Shown one piece after another: positions 1-7,911 of a stretch of DNA of 37,980 nt (positions within the stretch are counted from its first letter, which is position 1; each line of letters opens with the position of its first letter). Source of the DNA: Asparagopsis taxiformis (lineage: Eukaryota > Rhodophyta > Florideophyceae > Bonnemaisoniales > Bonnemaisoniaceae); NCBI GenBank assembly GCA_030407315.1, contig JALQPE010002006.1, positions 1-37,980 of the forward strand, read 5' to 3'. The notes beneath the pieces were generated by a model that was given only the letters and a program-made list of their open reading frames with translations, made no database searches and was not told the origin of the DNA. Both the position numbers and the translations under genes were made by a program.

Positions 1-990
1 GAATCGTGGTGCGGATAATGGTCGAGTTCCATGGTGTGGCGTGTTAAGATGAGAAGGGTTAGCACCAGAGTCGAGGATAAAGTACTTACGTTCTTCTGCA
101 GTCTGGTCAGTGGAGTTGTGCACATTGGTGTTGTCATACAATGTAGTGTATGGATCTCTGGAGGTGTTATCCGGGTACGTTATTTTTCGTTCATTTGGTG
201 CCTGTTATTGTTTTTGGACTCTGCATTCTGATTGTTGTGAGTGTTTGAATGATGATAGGAGCACCATTTTGTCTGAAGATTATGGCTGCGGTTCGGGCTG
301 CGTTGCATTTTTGGGTTCCAATTATTAATGGATGTCTGCGGTTTGACGTGTTCCGGCGTGAGGGGGGTACGGATTCGGTTTGGGGTGGGTTTAAATCGTG
401 TTGTGTAGTTTTTTGTTTTAGACTGTATGTAGTTGGCTGCTCTGTGAAGTCTGATTTGAGAATTTCATTGATGGTTTGTGGCGGCGTTGAATCATTATTT
501 CATGTGTCGTTTGAAGAGCGTCTATATGTTGAGTGCCTTGGATCATTAATTGGACTGTTAGGATTTCATTCTCGATTCCGGGAATTTTGCGTTTTGCATT
601 TTGATTCGCATTTGTTCATCTTTGGATATGTATTCCTCGATGTCTTCTGTAGATTCCAGTGAGATGTTTCGTGCAGTTTGTTCCAGTAAGCTGTGGTCAA
701 TCGTTGTTAGTTCTTGCACTGTGTTCAAGATATGATTCGTCATGAGGTAGGGTGGGAGCTGGAGGTTGTCTGGAGTGAGGCGGGATGAAATGTTTTTTGG
801 AAGACTGGACAAGATGAGGAGAGTTAAGCGTTCTTGTTTTCGTTTGTGTTCCGCGAAAGCGGCAGGTTCGTTGGGTGCGGTAGTTGCTGCGTCCAGGAGA
901 TGCTCGAGTTGCATGTCATGAGCTGTTTGCGATGAGCGTGCGGTGCCAGAATGATGCATTATCAAGTTCCAAAGTTGGTAGGGAGGACAT
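1..990 (-). pseudogene. Broken copia gag and start of protease
   Basis: Gag starts with ATG at 990 (MSSLPTLELDNASFW). Similarity moves to another frame near 940 and again near 575, where the conserved AKFPG motif of copia Gag breaks across frames. Further Gag-like sequence (INEILKSDF) follows near 470. A zinc-knuckle-like C-x2-H-x5-H segment lies near 270, and ILDSGA, the aspartic protease active site, is at 61-72. At least two frameshifts are visible, so no full Gag can be made from this copy as written. A 135-residue open stretch at 558-965 is the largest intact piece. Confidence 0.65.
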
Positions 991-1049
991 TTTGTGAGTT
1001 TTGCAGTATGTGAGGAGATGTTTGTTTTGGAGAGCGCAGTGAAGCATAT

Positions 1050-1063
1050 GAGGGCCGATAACC
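1050..1063 (-). other. Probable primer binding site
   Basis: GGTTATCGGCCCTC on the minus strand immediately follows the LTR end. It resembles GGTTATGGGCCCAGAG in the same place in the second copia element (11135), so the two elements probably use related tRNA primers. The tRNA was not identified. Confidence 0.45.
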
Positions 1064-1224
1064 TGTTGAAGCGATGAGGATCTCTTACCTCTTTTACTGT
1101 GATGTATGCTGTACACTATTTATACTGTTGGGTAAGTTTGTTCTTGTAAATTATTTGTTGCCTGTCGTCTTTTGCCGACACTGTTGGTTGCAATTATTTC
1201 GTGGCATGAGTTAGCATCCTGACA
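1064..1224 (-). repeat. 5' LTR of the minus-strand copia element
   Basis: A 161-bp segment that on the minus strand begins TGTCAGGATG and ends CTTCAACA, the TG...CA form of LTRs. It carries a TATAAATA box and is followed at once by a primer-site-like sequence and then gag. The partner LTR is outside the window, so the outer boundary is inferred rather than shown by comparison. Confidence 0.6.
1117..1124 (-). promoter_or_regulatory. TATA box in copia LTR
   Basis: TATAAATA on the minus strand inside the LTR, about 130 bp upstream of the gag start at 990. This is a likely retroelement core promoter. Confidence 0.5.
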
Positions 1225-2162
1225 AAAACCTTGCAGTGAAGGAAATATTTCAGTCGTTCAGCATTTTGAAAAAGCAGATATGTCTTCCGTTGTGTGCGAT
1301 TGAGAAGCTTTGGGGCATGCCAAATGTGCTCCCTGAGTTGACGATGCTGTCGAGACATAGTCTAGTATGGCTAGTTCCCGGTGAGGGGGGATCAGTGTTG
1401 GGAGTGCGTCTGCATGATTTGATTTGTGACTTGTGTAGAGAAATGGCGGGGGAAGCTGAGGGAGCTCGCATGTGGCATGGTCGGCTTGTTGATGGGTACA
1501 AAGTATCGATAAGAGCAGGAGAAGGTGCAGAAGATCAAGAAAACGACAAGATAGAAGAATCGGCCGGCAATGCAGAAGAAAAATGGTGGAAACTGTCTGC
1601 TACTGACAAGTATATGACCGATAATGTTGTTCGACACCTGCTTGGAGCCGGGCAGGTCACCGAAGCATTGACGCTTCTGACCGATTACAGATGGATACAG
1701 GAAATGAACAAAGACGAGGGACGACGACCGTTTCAGAAGATCCTTGACGAGATGAAACAGCTGCAAGCTTATCTGAATAATGAGAAGACCGAAATGAGCA
1801 GAAGGGTGGTACAGGACATCGATATTCTTTTCAGAGCGATGGAGAGTTCTATGGTTCCGCACTGTATGAATAACCGTTCTGAATGTACGTTCCAGTTTTA
1901 TGGACGACTGAAGGATGTGACAATCCAGAGCGGTGTAGTAGAGCGAGTCGTTTATAGTGTTCGGGAGCACGCCAATCGGCCTTGGGCTCTTGCAGGGCCT
2001 GGAGTGTTGCGAAATGTGAGGAGCTCGTTGAAACGTTGGTTCAAATTGCATGGTGACATTGTTAGAATGTCTGTTGGAGCGGGGGAGATGACGTGGTTGT
2101 GGGACTACAGAATGGGGATGTGTTGGAGTTGGATGGCCATGATGGGTCAAAGAACTTTCTGA
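1225..2162 (+). pseudogene. NB-ARC (C-terminal half) plus helical linker of an NLR-like protein, 5' truncated
   Basis: Open frame with no credible start. Coding-like sequence begins directly at the copia LTR (N-L-A-V-K-E-I-F). It matches the winged-helix part of NB-ARC/APAF-type STAND ATPases: AIEKLWGM, then SLVWLVPGEGG and VRLHDLICDLCREMA (about 1290-1445). A helical segment with YMTDNVVRHLLGAGQVTEAL and LLTDYRWIQ follows, typical of the linker before WD40 repeats. The P-loop, Walker B and sensor parts should precede this but are absent, displaced by the copia insertion. The frame is open to 2162 but similarity switches to the next frame near 2091, so codons after that are out of frame. An alternative is that a splice acceptor (TTGCAG at 1231-1236) marks an exon start. 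Confidence 0.65.
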
Positions 2163-4552
2163 TTCGTCCCGATCAATATGAATGCATAAAAGGGGTGTAT
2201 CGCGATAGTTTACAAAATTTGACATGTTCCTCCACTTCAGGAGGACATGTTACCATATGGAACGGAAACGAGGAATATCGGTTCAAGGCGAAAAGACTAG
2301 GACGAGAGAGGATCAGTTGTATGCAGATATTGACAAGGCAGGGGAATGCGATACTGGGTACTAATCAAGGTCGGCTTTTGGAGATTGACGTCTACAGTGG
2401 AAACACAATGCGAACTGTCAACGCGCATGAGTCCTGTGTGACAACTTTGGTGACTGGAAAGGGCGATAATTTTTTAGTTTCTGGATCTTCTGATGGAACG
2501 ATTCGAATTTGGGACGCAGCAAGTTTGGAAGATACACATGATGTACTAAAAGGGCACACATATTCGGTAAGGGACATGGCGTTGGATGATGATGGAAAAC
2601 TGCTGGGCTCAGTTTCGGGCGATCGAACAATAAGATTGTGGGATGTTCAAAGTCGCAAGCAACTATTTGCATCAGCAGAGTACAACCCCTGGAGAAGTAT
2701 TTCGCTCAATAGCGACGGCCTACTGATATATTCTGCGGATTTTAGTTCGATATATGTCTGGCAGGTGTTGAATAGCGGTTATAACTTGTCATTGCTGCAC
2801 ACTTTTCACCATGCGTCGATGTACAATATCATGTGGCTTCATATCGAAGATGACTTGGAGCTGTTCGCGTGCAACGAAAATCGAATACATGTCTGGGATA
2901 CACGAGCAGTCACCATCCAAAATGAATCAGTCGATGAATTACTGCCTGGTGACGAAAACATTTCTGTTCCAAGTGATGGAGCAGTACTGTTTAGAAAGCC
3001 AATGTATGATAGATCAACTACAGTTATACAGACCTTCAACGACAGGCTAAGAGAGCTGCAGCAATCCTTCACAGCGTCTAGGTTTGTAGCACTCCTGGAC
3101 CTCGCTTGGGATATCCCATGGAATGAAGGGTTACAATCACACGTTTCACCAACTTTTGATCGCGTCATACACCGTTCCGAGGCTTTTCCCGGTCCATTTT
3201 TTTCCTCCGACGATATCATCGTGTCCAATGATCGGACAACCTTTGCTTTTCTGCATTCATCTACTGCTCATGAGCATGTTACTGACAAACGTGGAGACAA
3301 GTTGCATTTGTTCTCTGATCTTTCTGATTGGTTGTCGCTGGCATTTCCCTTGCAGAGACGTATCTCTGAAATCCAATCCGAAAATGAGCGAGACGACCAA
3401 AAAGGCCAAATCCTGACGTCGTGCAGTAGATTGATTCTTCGCCCTCCTCCAAAGGAAGGAAAGAGTGGTATTGTGTCGTCGTGGTTCAATTCAGATGCCA
3501 CTGTTTTTTCAGCTACTGCATTCATACAGATAGAAGACGAGATTCCAGTGTTCAAGTGCATGTCATGGGATGTTTCATCAGGACAGTTGATGGCCGAACC
3601 ACAGATAGATGAACATCAGCTCTCCTTGTACACAGCCAAATTGCAAATGGCATGTGAGCAGCGATCTCCGAAACTCAGTGTTAAACAACATTCACCCACG
3701 ATAATGTATGAGGATGGTAAGGAAGTTTTCCATATCGCCTCTTCGGAGAAAGATATTTTGGACAGCACTTTTGATTCTAGTACATCTCGTTGTTGGATTG
3801 TCTCTTATGATCGACGTCTGAGGTATGTTGACCTCATCACTAACAGCACCCAATTCCCCCCGTGTGATGAACCACCTCTCCCACTCCTCACCCAGCCACA
3901 TCCATGTCCAACTCAGAACCAAGTCACAGATACCAATTCTGAACAAGTGTACGATGTTTTCATAAGTCATGCCGGTCCGGATAAGAAATTCATCGCCGAC
4001 CCGCTGTTCAGAGCGCTTGTAGCAGAAGGTCTCCATGTGTTCCTAGACAAGATGGAACTGCATTGCGGGCAGGATGCGCCGCAGAAAATGAACCGGGCAA
4101 TGAAGACTGCAAGGATAGCAGTGGTGATACTTTCACCAGAGTTTGCAGCTGGCGCGTGGCCTATGAAGGAATTGCTATGTTTTCTGGGGCGCTTCCGGAG
4201 TGGCGGAGAAAAAGATATGATCATAATCCCTGCGCTTTATCGATTGAACCTGAATGACTGCAAAAATGCGCTGCTGATCACGGACGAAAATGGAATCAAA
4301 GTGCTCTCGACGCCGGAGTTTGTTCAACGAATGGCACGGAACAATGAATATAGCACTGACGATGTTGTCAAAGCTCTTGCCCAAATACCAAAAATTACGG
4401 GAGTCGAGAACATCGAGGGTGCAACGAACCAACGCGGAAGCAAGGAGGTCGGGAAGCGCAGGTCTTTTATCGCAAGTATTGTAGACGCCGTAATGGAAGC
4501 GATTAGCCGTATAGAAACCGGACACCTAGCTGGTCCGAGCGAAAGCAGTTGA
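2093..4552 (+). CDS. WD40 beta-propeller plus C-terminal TIR domain protein, downstream part of the NB-ARC gene
   Basis: An 819-codon frame opening at GTG (no ATG), joined to the upstream NB-ARC frame by an apparent one-base slip near 2091-2093. Two clear WD40 repeats are visible: SSDGTIRIWD (about 2417-2512) and GDRTIRLWD (about 2546-2644). Weaker blades occur before and after (GGHVTIWN, NRIHVWDT). A middle region without clear motifs follows. A canonical TIR domain runs about 3950-4290 with YDVFISHAGPDK, VFLDKMELHCGQD and VVILSPEF. In AWPMKELLCF the Glu codon at 4169 sits where NADase-type TIR domains carry their catalytic glutamate. NB-ARC/WD40/TIR proteins are STAND receptors thought to oligomerise on ligand sensing; TIR signalling or NADase activity is inference. 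The missing ATPase half and the frameshift suggest the locus is dead, unless the shift is a sequencing error. Confidence 0.8.
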   Translation: MVVGLQNGDVLELDGHDGSKNFLIRPDQYECIKGVYRDSLQNLTCSSTSGGHVTIWNGNEEYRFKAKRLGRERISCMQILTRQGNAILGTNQGRLLEIDVYSGNTMRTVNAHESCVTTLVTGKGDNFLVSGSSDGTIRIWDAASLEDTHDVLKGHTYSVRDMALDDDGKLLGSVSGDRTIRLWDVQSRKQLFASAEYNPWRSISLNSDGLLIYSADFSSIYVWQVLNSGYNLSLLHTFHHASMYNIMWLHIEDDLELFACNENRIHVWDTRAVTIQNESVDELLPGDENISVPSDGAVLFRKPMYDRSTTVIQTFNDRLRELQQSFTASRFVALLDLAWDIPWNEGLQSHVSPTFDRVIHRSEAFPGPFFSSDDIIVSNDRTTFAFLHSSTAHEHVTDKRGDKLHLFSDLSDWLSLAFPLQRRISEIQSENERDDQKGQILTSCSRLILRPPPKEGKSGIVSSWFNSDATVFSATAFIQIEDEIPVFKCMSWDVSSGQLMAEPQIDEHQLSLYTAKLQMACEQRSPKLSVKQHSPTIMYEDGKEVFHIASSEKDILDSTFDSSTSRCWIVSYDRRLRYVDLITNSTQFPPCDEPPLPLLTQPHPCPTQNQVTDTNSEQVYDVFISHAGPDKKFIADPLFRALVAEGLHVFLDKMELHCGQDAPQKMNRAMKTARIAVVILSPEFAAGAWPMKELLCFLGRFRSGGEKDMIIIPALYRLNLNDCKNALLITDENGIKVLSTPEFVQRMARNNEYSTDDVVKALAQIPKITGVENIEGATNQRGSKEVGKRRSFIASIVDAVMEAISRIETGHLAGPSESS

Positions 4553-5061
4553 ACATGTCCTTTTCTAGACCAACTTACTAAATCAGGAAGCTTGCAGTGT
4601 GTATAGGCTCAAAATCTTAGATGAAAATAACTGACATTGCTGTTCAGTGGACTTGCCAACTCCACTCCAAACGTCCCAGTCCTCTCGCCTTTGCGTCGCT
4701 GCCGTACCCATGATCGTCGTACAATCTGTGTAGGAGAACGTGGGAGTATAAGGGCAGATAACGCAGATGAGAGCCAGAAATGACCGCTGTATTCAGAGCT
4801 ACCACCAAAGGTATGTTCGACGAGGTGCCGCGCATCGGTGCGGTGGCGGCCTCAATGGCACTAGCTCAATTTGGAGGAGAGTTGCATGCATGGAAACATG
4901 GTGCGATAGTCGAAGGCGATCAACTCATAGCGAGAAGCGGACAACCATCATCTTCACGCTCAACCTACGCAGCGGTGGTTTGCGATCCGGCAGCTAGGGA
5001 TCAGGTAGCGGAGCACTCATGACGGTCGGGTTGGGAGTGATCGGCGGGTTTCCTGCGCTGT
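4553..5061 (+). other. Intergenic segment with one unrecognised short ORF
   Basis: This 509-bp stretch lies between the TIR gene and the gypsy 5' LTR. It holds an 80-codon frame from ATG 4780 to 5022 (starts MTAVFRATTKGMFDEVPRIG) that I do not recognise. It may be a fragment of a host gene next to the retroelement insertion point at 5061/5062. No RNA gene or repeat was seen. Confidence 0.35.
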
Positions 5062-5453
5062 TGTAGACCGGTGAAACCTGGTCCAACAGAATTGGCAAAT
5101 GACATTGAATGATTGGGGTAAGTTGTTTTCAGTGCCGGATTACTGATATATGGATCTCCAATTAATAACATTATTCAATGTTGTTAATTAACGGGAGAAT
5201 AACGGCCTATTCAATATACACTCGAGTTCGGTACCATTCAGCATGCGTCCATGCTGAATGACTATTACAGCAGCTGAAACGATCCCGGAATCAGTACAGC
5301 ACACTGCTTGTCATCACAAGCACCTCGCGGCAGTAGTAGAAGATGTTCGGGGTATAAATACACCAAGGTAGCGATGGTAGAAGGGGAATAGAAGCTAAGC
5401 GGGCTCAGGAGCCCTAGCAGACTGATTAAAGGAACACGGCTAAGGCTGTTCCA
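5062..5453 (+). repeat. 5' LTR of gypsy element
   Basis: Starts TGTAGACCGG and ends GGCTGTTCCA. It is nearly identical over 392 bp to 10326-10717. Differences seen are T/C just after GACCGG, G/A in the CATGCTGAATG palindrome arm, and G/T in GGCTCAGGAGCC. It contains TATAAATA at 5353-5360 and an inverted pair CATTCAGCATG/CATGCTGAATG near 5236-5262. Because both LTRs continue with GCT after CCA, the exact end could be 1-3 bp later. Confidence 0.88.
5353..5360 (+). promoter_or_regulatory. TATA box in gypsy LTR
   Basis: TATAAATA preceded by GTTCGGGG. The same box is in the 3' LTR at 10617-10624. It is the likely core promoter for genomic RNA. Confidence 0.55.
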
Positions 5454-5510
5454 GCTGTAGTGATCACTAGCAAGTGAACATCCGGTATTTCCATCCAGTC
5501 TGGTAATACA

Positions 5511-6881
5511 ATGGGATCAGAAGGTGAAGCACAGAGCAGTACGACACTGTTCGCACCACTCAAGCACCCAGAACTACGGAGGCTGGGAAGCAAGTCGATC
5601 CAAACTTTTCTCGCACAGCGAGAACAATATTTGCTCAGGGCAAAGGATGCTGAAGAGCAAGGAAGCACATTCAAACCGATATCACTTACTAACTCAGTTG
5701 ATTTCAAACTGTTGAAGGCACTAGTGCAATTAGGAACATTTGAAGGAGTACAGAAAGTGTCAGAGCTGTCAGATGTTGCTCTAAAGAAGTGGTTGGAATT
5801 GCAATTGGAAGATGCGCTGGAAAATGTCACTGCAGAGGAGCTGCAGTCGATGCTTAAAAAGAAAGTTCGAACAGACATGGCTGAAACCGATCCGAAGCTG
5901 AGGATCATAGCTCTGTTCACGGACTATATATCATTCCTGGAGGAATATAAACTACAAGAAATAATTGAAAGTAATCCAAAGCTAGCCGTACAGCACATAT
6001 GCAAGGTTTTGCGGCCAGCAGCACTCAAGAATAAGGTCGAGAATGACCTGGAACTGCATAAGACTGATTTGAGGAAGGACTGGAAAGGGTTCTTCGATTA
6101 TGTAGTCGAGAAGGCTATTGTATGTGAAGAGTTTCACAAGGTATCGGACAATGGGAATAATGAAACGTCCGGTATGACAACCAAGCAGGGATCATCATCT
6201 TCACGAAGCGGCTTCAAAGTTAAAGGGGAGCCGTGGAAGAGACAGTCTGTTACCAAAGACAGACAAATTGAGACCAGACGCACAGCGGAAAAAGATGTTG
6301 TAAGTGATCCAAACCTGGCCAGACCAGCATCATCGGCTCCATTCTACCTCAATACCATAACGTGTCCAGGAGAGAGACACTATATAAGGTGGTGTACAAA
6401 ATCTACTGCCGAACAGAAGCGTAAGCTTTTGGAGGACTTTAGGCGGAAGAGCTCAGGGGCAACGATTAAGCGCGTGCGCATGGAAAATGATACCCAGTCA
6501 GGTGACCATATGAAAAGCGATAAAAAGGCTCATAAGAAGGGTCGAATCAATGCCGTATTGGCTGACAAAGTTGAAGTTGTCGTTTCCGGGGACTACGGAG
6601 CAGATCATGCTGCACTCTCAGAGGAACATTTGAAGATGTTGGCAAAGGAAAACATATATGTGTCTATGTTGCCACTCAATGATCCAATTGTGATGCGATT
6701 GGCTGTTGACGGTTATGATGATGCAATGACTATCACGGCAAATTCTAAAGCGAGAATTTCAACGACTCTATCAACCTTGGAAGGCCCATTCAGGTTGCGC
6801 AATGTTGAATACTTAGTGTTCAAGGAGCCTATGGATGAGGAGTCTGTTATCGCGACCAGTATTGCAGACACTTGGATTTGA
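5511..6881 (+). CDS. gag: Gag plus beginning of aspartic protease (gypsy)
   Basis: A 456-residue frame from ATG 5511, 57 bp after the LTR. The Gag body is mostly helical and charged. A degenerate zinc knuckle C285-x4-H290-x4-C295 (CPGERHYIRWC) lacks the first cysteine of CCHC, and is followed by the Q-K-R-K-L-L helix typical of Ty3 Gag. Protease starts near residue 350 with VVVSGDYGADHAALS at 357-371. The catalytic D-S/T-G triad reads D361-Y-G here, which is unusual and may mean a dead enzyme. The frame leaves the protease early: the conserved continuation (SRPVLQTLGFDLD) lies in the +1 frame from about 6845. It is either a mutated fusion or a +1 shift site; I favour mutation because the break is inside the protease domain. 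Confidence 0.8.
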   Translation: MGSEGEAQSSTTLFAPLKHPELRRLGSKSIQTFLAQREQYLLRAKDAEEQGSTFKPISLTNSVDFKLLKALVQLGTFEGVQKVSELSDVALKKWLELQLEDALENVTAEELQSMLKKKVRTDMAETDPKLRIIALFTDYISFLEEYKLQEIIESNPKLAVQHICKVLRPAALKNKVENDLELHKTDLRKDWKGFFDYVVEKAIVCEEFHKVSDNGNNETSGMTTKQGSSSSRSGFKVKGEPWKRQSVTKDRQIETRRTAEKDVVSDPNLARPASSAPFYLNTITCPGERHYIRWCTKSTAEQKRKLLEDFRRKSSGATIKRVRMENDTQSGDHMKSDKKAHKKGRINAVLADKVEVVVSGDYGADHAALSEEHLKMLAKENIYVSMLPLNDPIVMRLAVDGYDDAMTITANSKARISTTLSTLEGPFRLRNVEYLVFKEPMDEESVIATSIADTWI

Positions 6882-7911
6882 TCTAGATCAACACCTCTTG
6901 CGTGTACGTGCGAAATACAATGACGTAGATATGACGGGTATCTCTTTTGAGCCAGAAAGTGGCTTGCAAGAAAATGAAATCGAGTCTACTGGATCTTTGT
7001 CAAAGCTTGTGACGGCAGAGTCGAGTGGGACTGCGATATACTTGGACGAACATACGGAGAAGAAAGGTTCTATCATAGAGCGAATTGATGCATATGCGTC
7101 AACAGATCAGTATGCTGCAACTTGCCACGACCTTGACATTGATAAGGCAATGGATGTTGGACTGCATAACCCTAATGGTGTTAATATACATTTAAAGCGG
7201 ATGTATGACGAGGCTATGGAAGCGGGATTGCCCGTAAATTTGGGGCCACGTATGCAGCATATACTAACACATCATGCTGATATATTCCGACTGCGATTGG
7301 GATCTGACCCACCCGTAAGCATCGAGCCGATGCAGATCAGGCTGCAGCCGAATGCAGTCCCGGTACGAGTAAGGCTACGTCGCTACACGCAGCAACAGCA
7401 TGATTTTTTGACCAAAAAAGTGTCTCAACTGGAGCAACTTGGTTTGGTTCGGAAGAATAACCAAAGTGCATGGGCATGCGCTCCTCTTCTGGTACCCAAG
7501 AAGGGCCCAGAAATGTTTCGGTTCACTACAGACTTGCGGCCAGTCAACAAAGTAACCATTCCATACGCATGGCCTATGCCAAACGTTGAGAGCGTTTTGG
7601 CCAGACTGGCCAATAGAAGGTGCTTCGCGACTATTGAATTGTGCCAGGGCTATTGGCAGTTGCCTTTGGCGGAAGACGCACAAGAATGCCAGAGCTTTAT
7701 CACTCCGGATGGAGTTTACACACCCACTCGGGTCATGCATGGACAGCGCAATGCTGTAGCCTATTGTCAAAGCTCTGTGCAACACATTTGCGAACCAATC
7801 ATGGAGAATTTGCTTCTTTGGTTGGATGATATACTGATTCATGTCACAACAGCAAGTGAGCTGTTGGATGTCATAGAACGATTTTTGCTTTGTGTAAGCA
7901 ATTCAATCTGA
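6835..7911 (+). pseudogene. pol: Gypsy pol, protease end and reverse transcriptase fingers/palm
   Basis: The frame opens inside the protease tail (LLSRPVLQTLGFDLDQHLLRVR) and then runs through a linker into RT. Visible RT blocks are PVRVRLRRYTQQQ, SAWACAPLLVPKK, FRFTTDLRPVNKVT, and FATIELCQGYWQLPL; the last is the usual F-x-x-x-D-L block with Glu in place of the first catalytic Asp. The active-site LDD lies at 7822-7830 (WLDDIL). The frame stops at 7911, just before the thumb, because the reading continues one base back from about 7889. The 358 residues therefore encode an incomplete RT. Replacement of the first aspartate (FATIDL is usual) is a second sign of inactivation. Confidence 0.8.

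Larger units (their letters stand above)
1..1224 (-). mobile_element. Ty1/copia-type LTR retrotransposon, 5' portion, decayed, cut by window edge
   Basis: Read on the minus strand from 1224 downward, the parts come in canonical order. There is an LTR starting TGTCAGG and ending CAACA (1224-1064), a primer-site-like stretch, a gag start at 990, a gag body, a zinc-knuckle-like WCSYHHSNTH segment near 270, and a retropepsin DSGA motif at 61-72. The element runs off the left edge, so integrase, RT and the 3' LTR are not visible. Gag is spread over several frames. Its 5' LTR terminus lies directly against the NB-ARC coding sequence at 1225. Confidence 0.75.

Noticed and set aside
249..662. 137-codon plus-strand ORF
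   Set aside because: It is the antisense shadow of copia gag sequence on the minus strand, with low-complexity composition and no motif.
1132..1236. A 105-bp intron (GTAAGT ... TTGCAG) at the start of the NB-ARC gene
   Set aside because: The GTAAGT lies within the minus-strand copia LTR and no upstream coding exon is visible; coding similarity extends a few codons before the supposed acceptor.
1392..2225. 277-codon minus-strand ORF
   Set aside because: It is antisense to the NB-ARC/WD40 gene, whose plus-strand frames carry clear family motifs.
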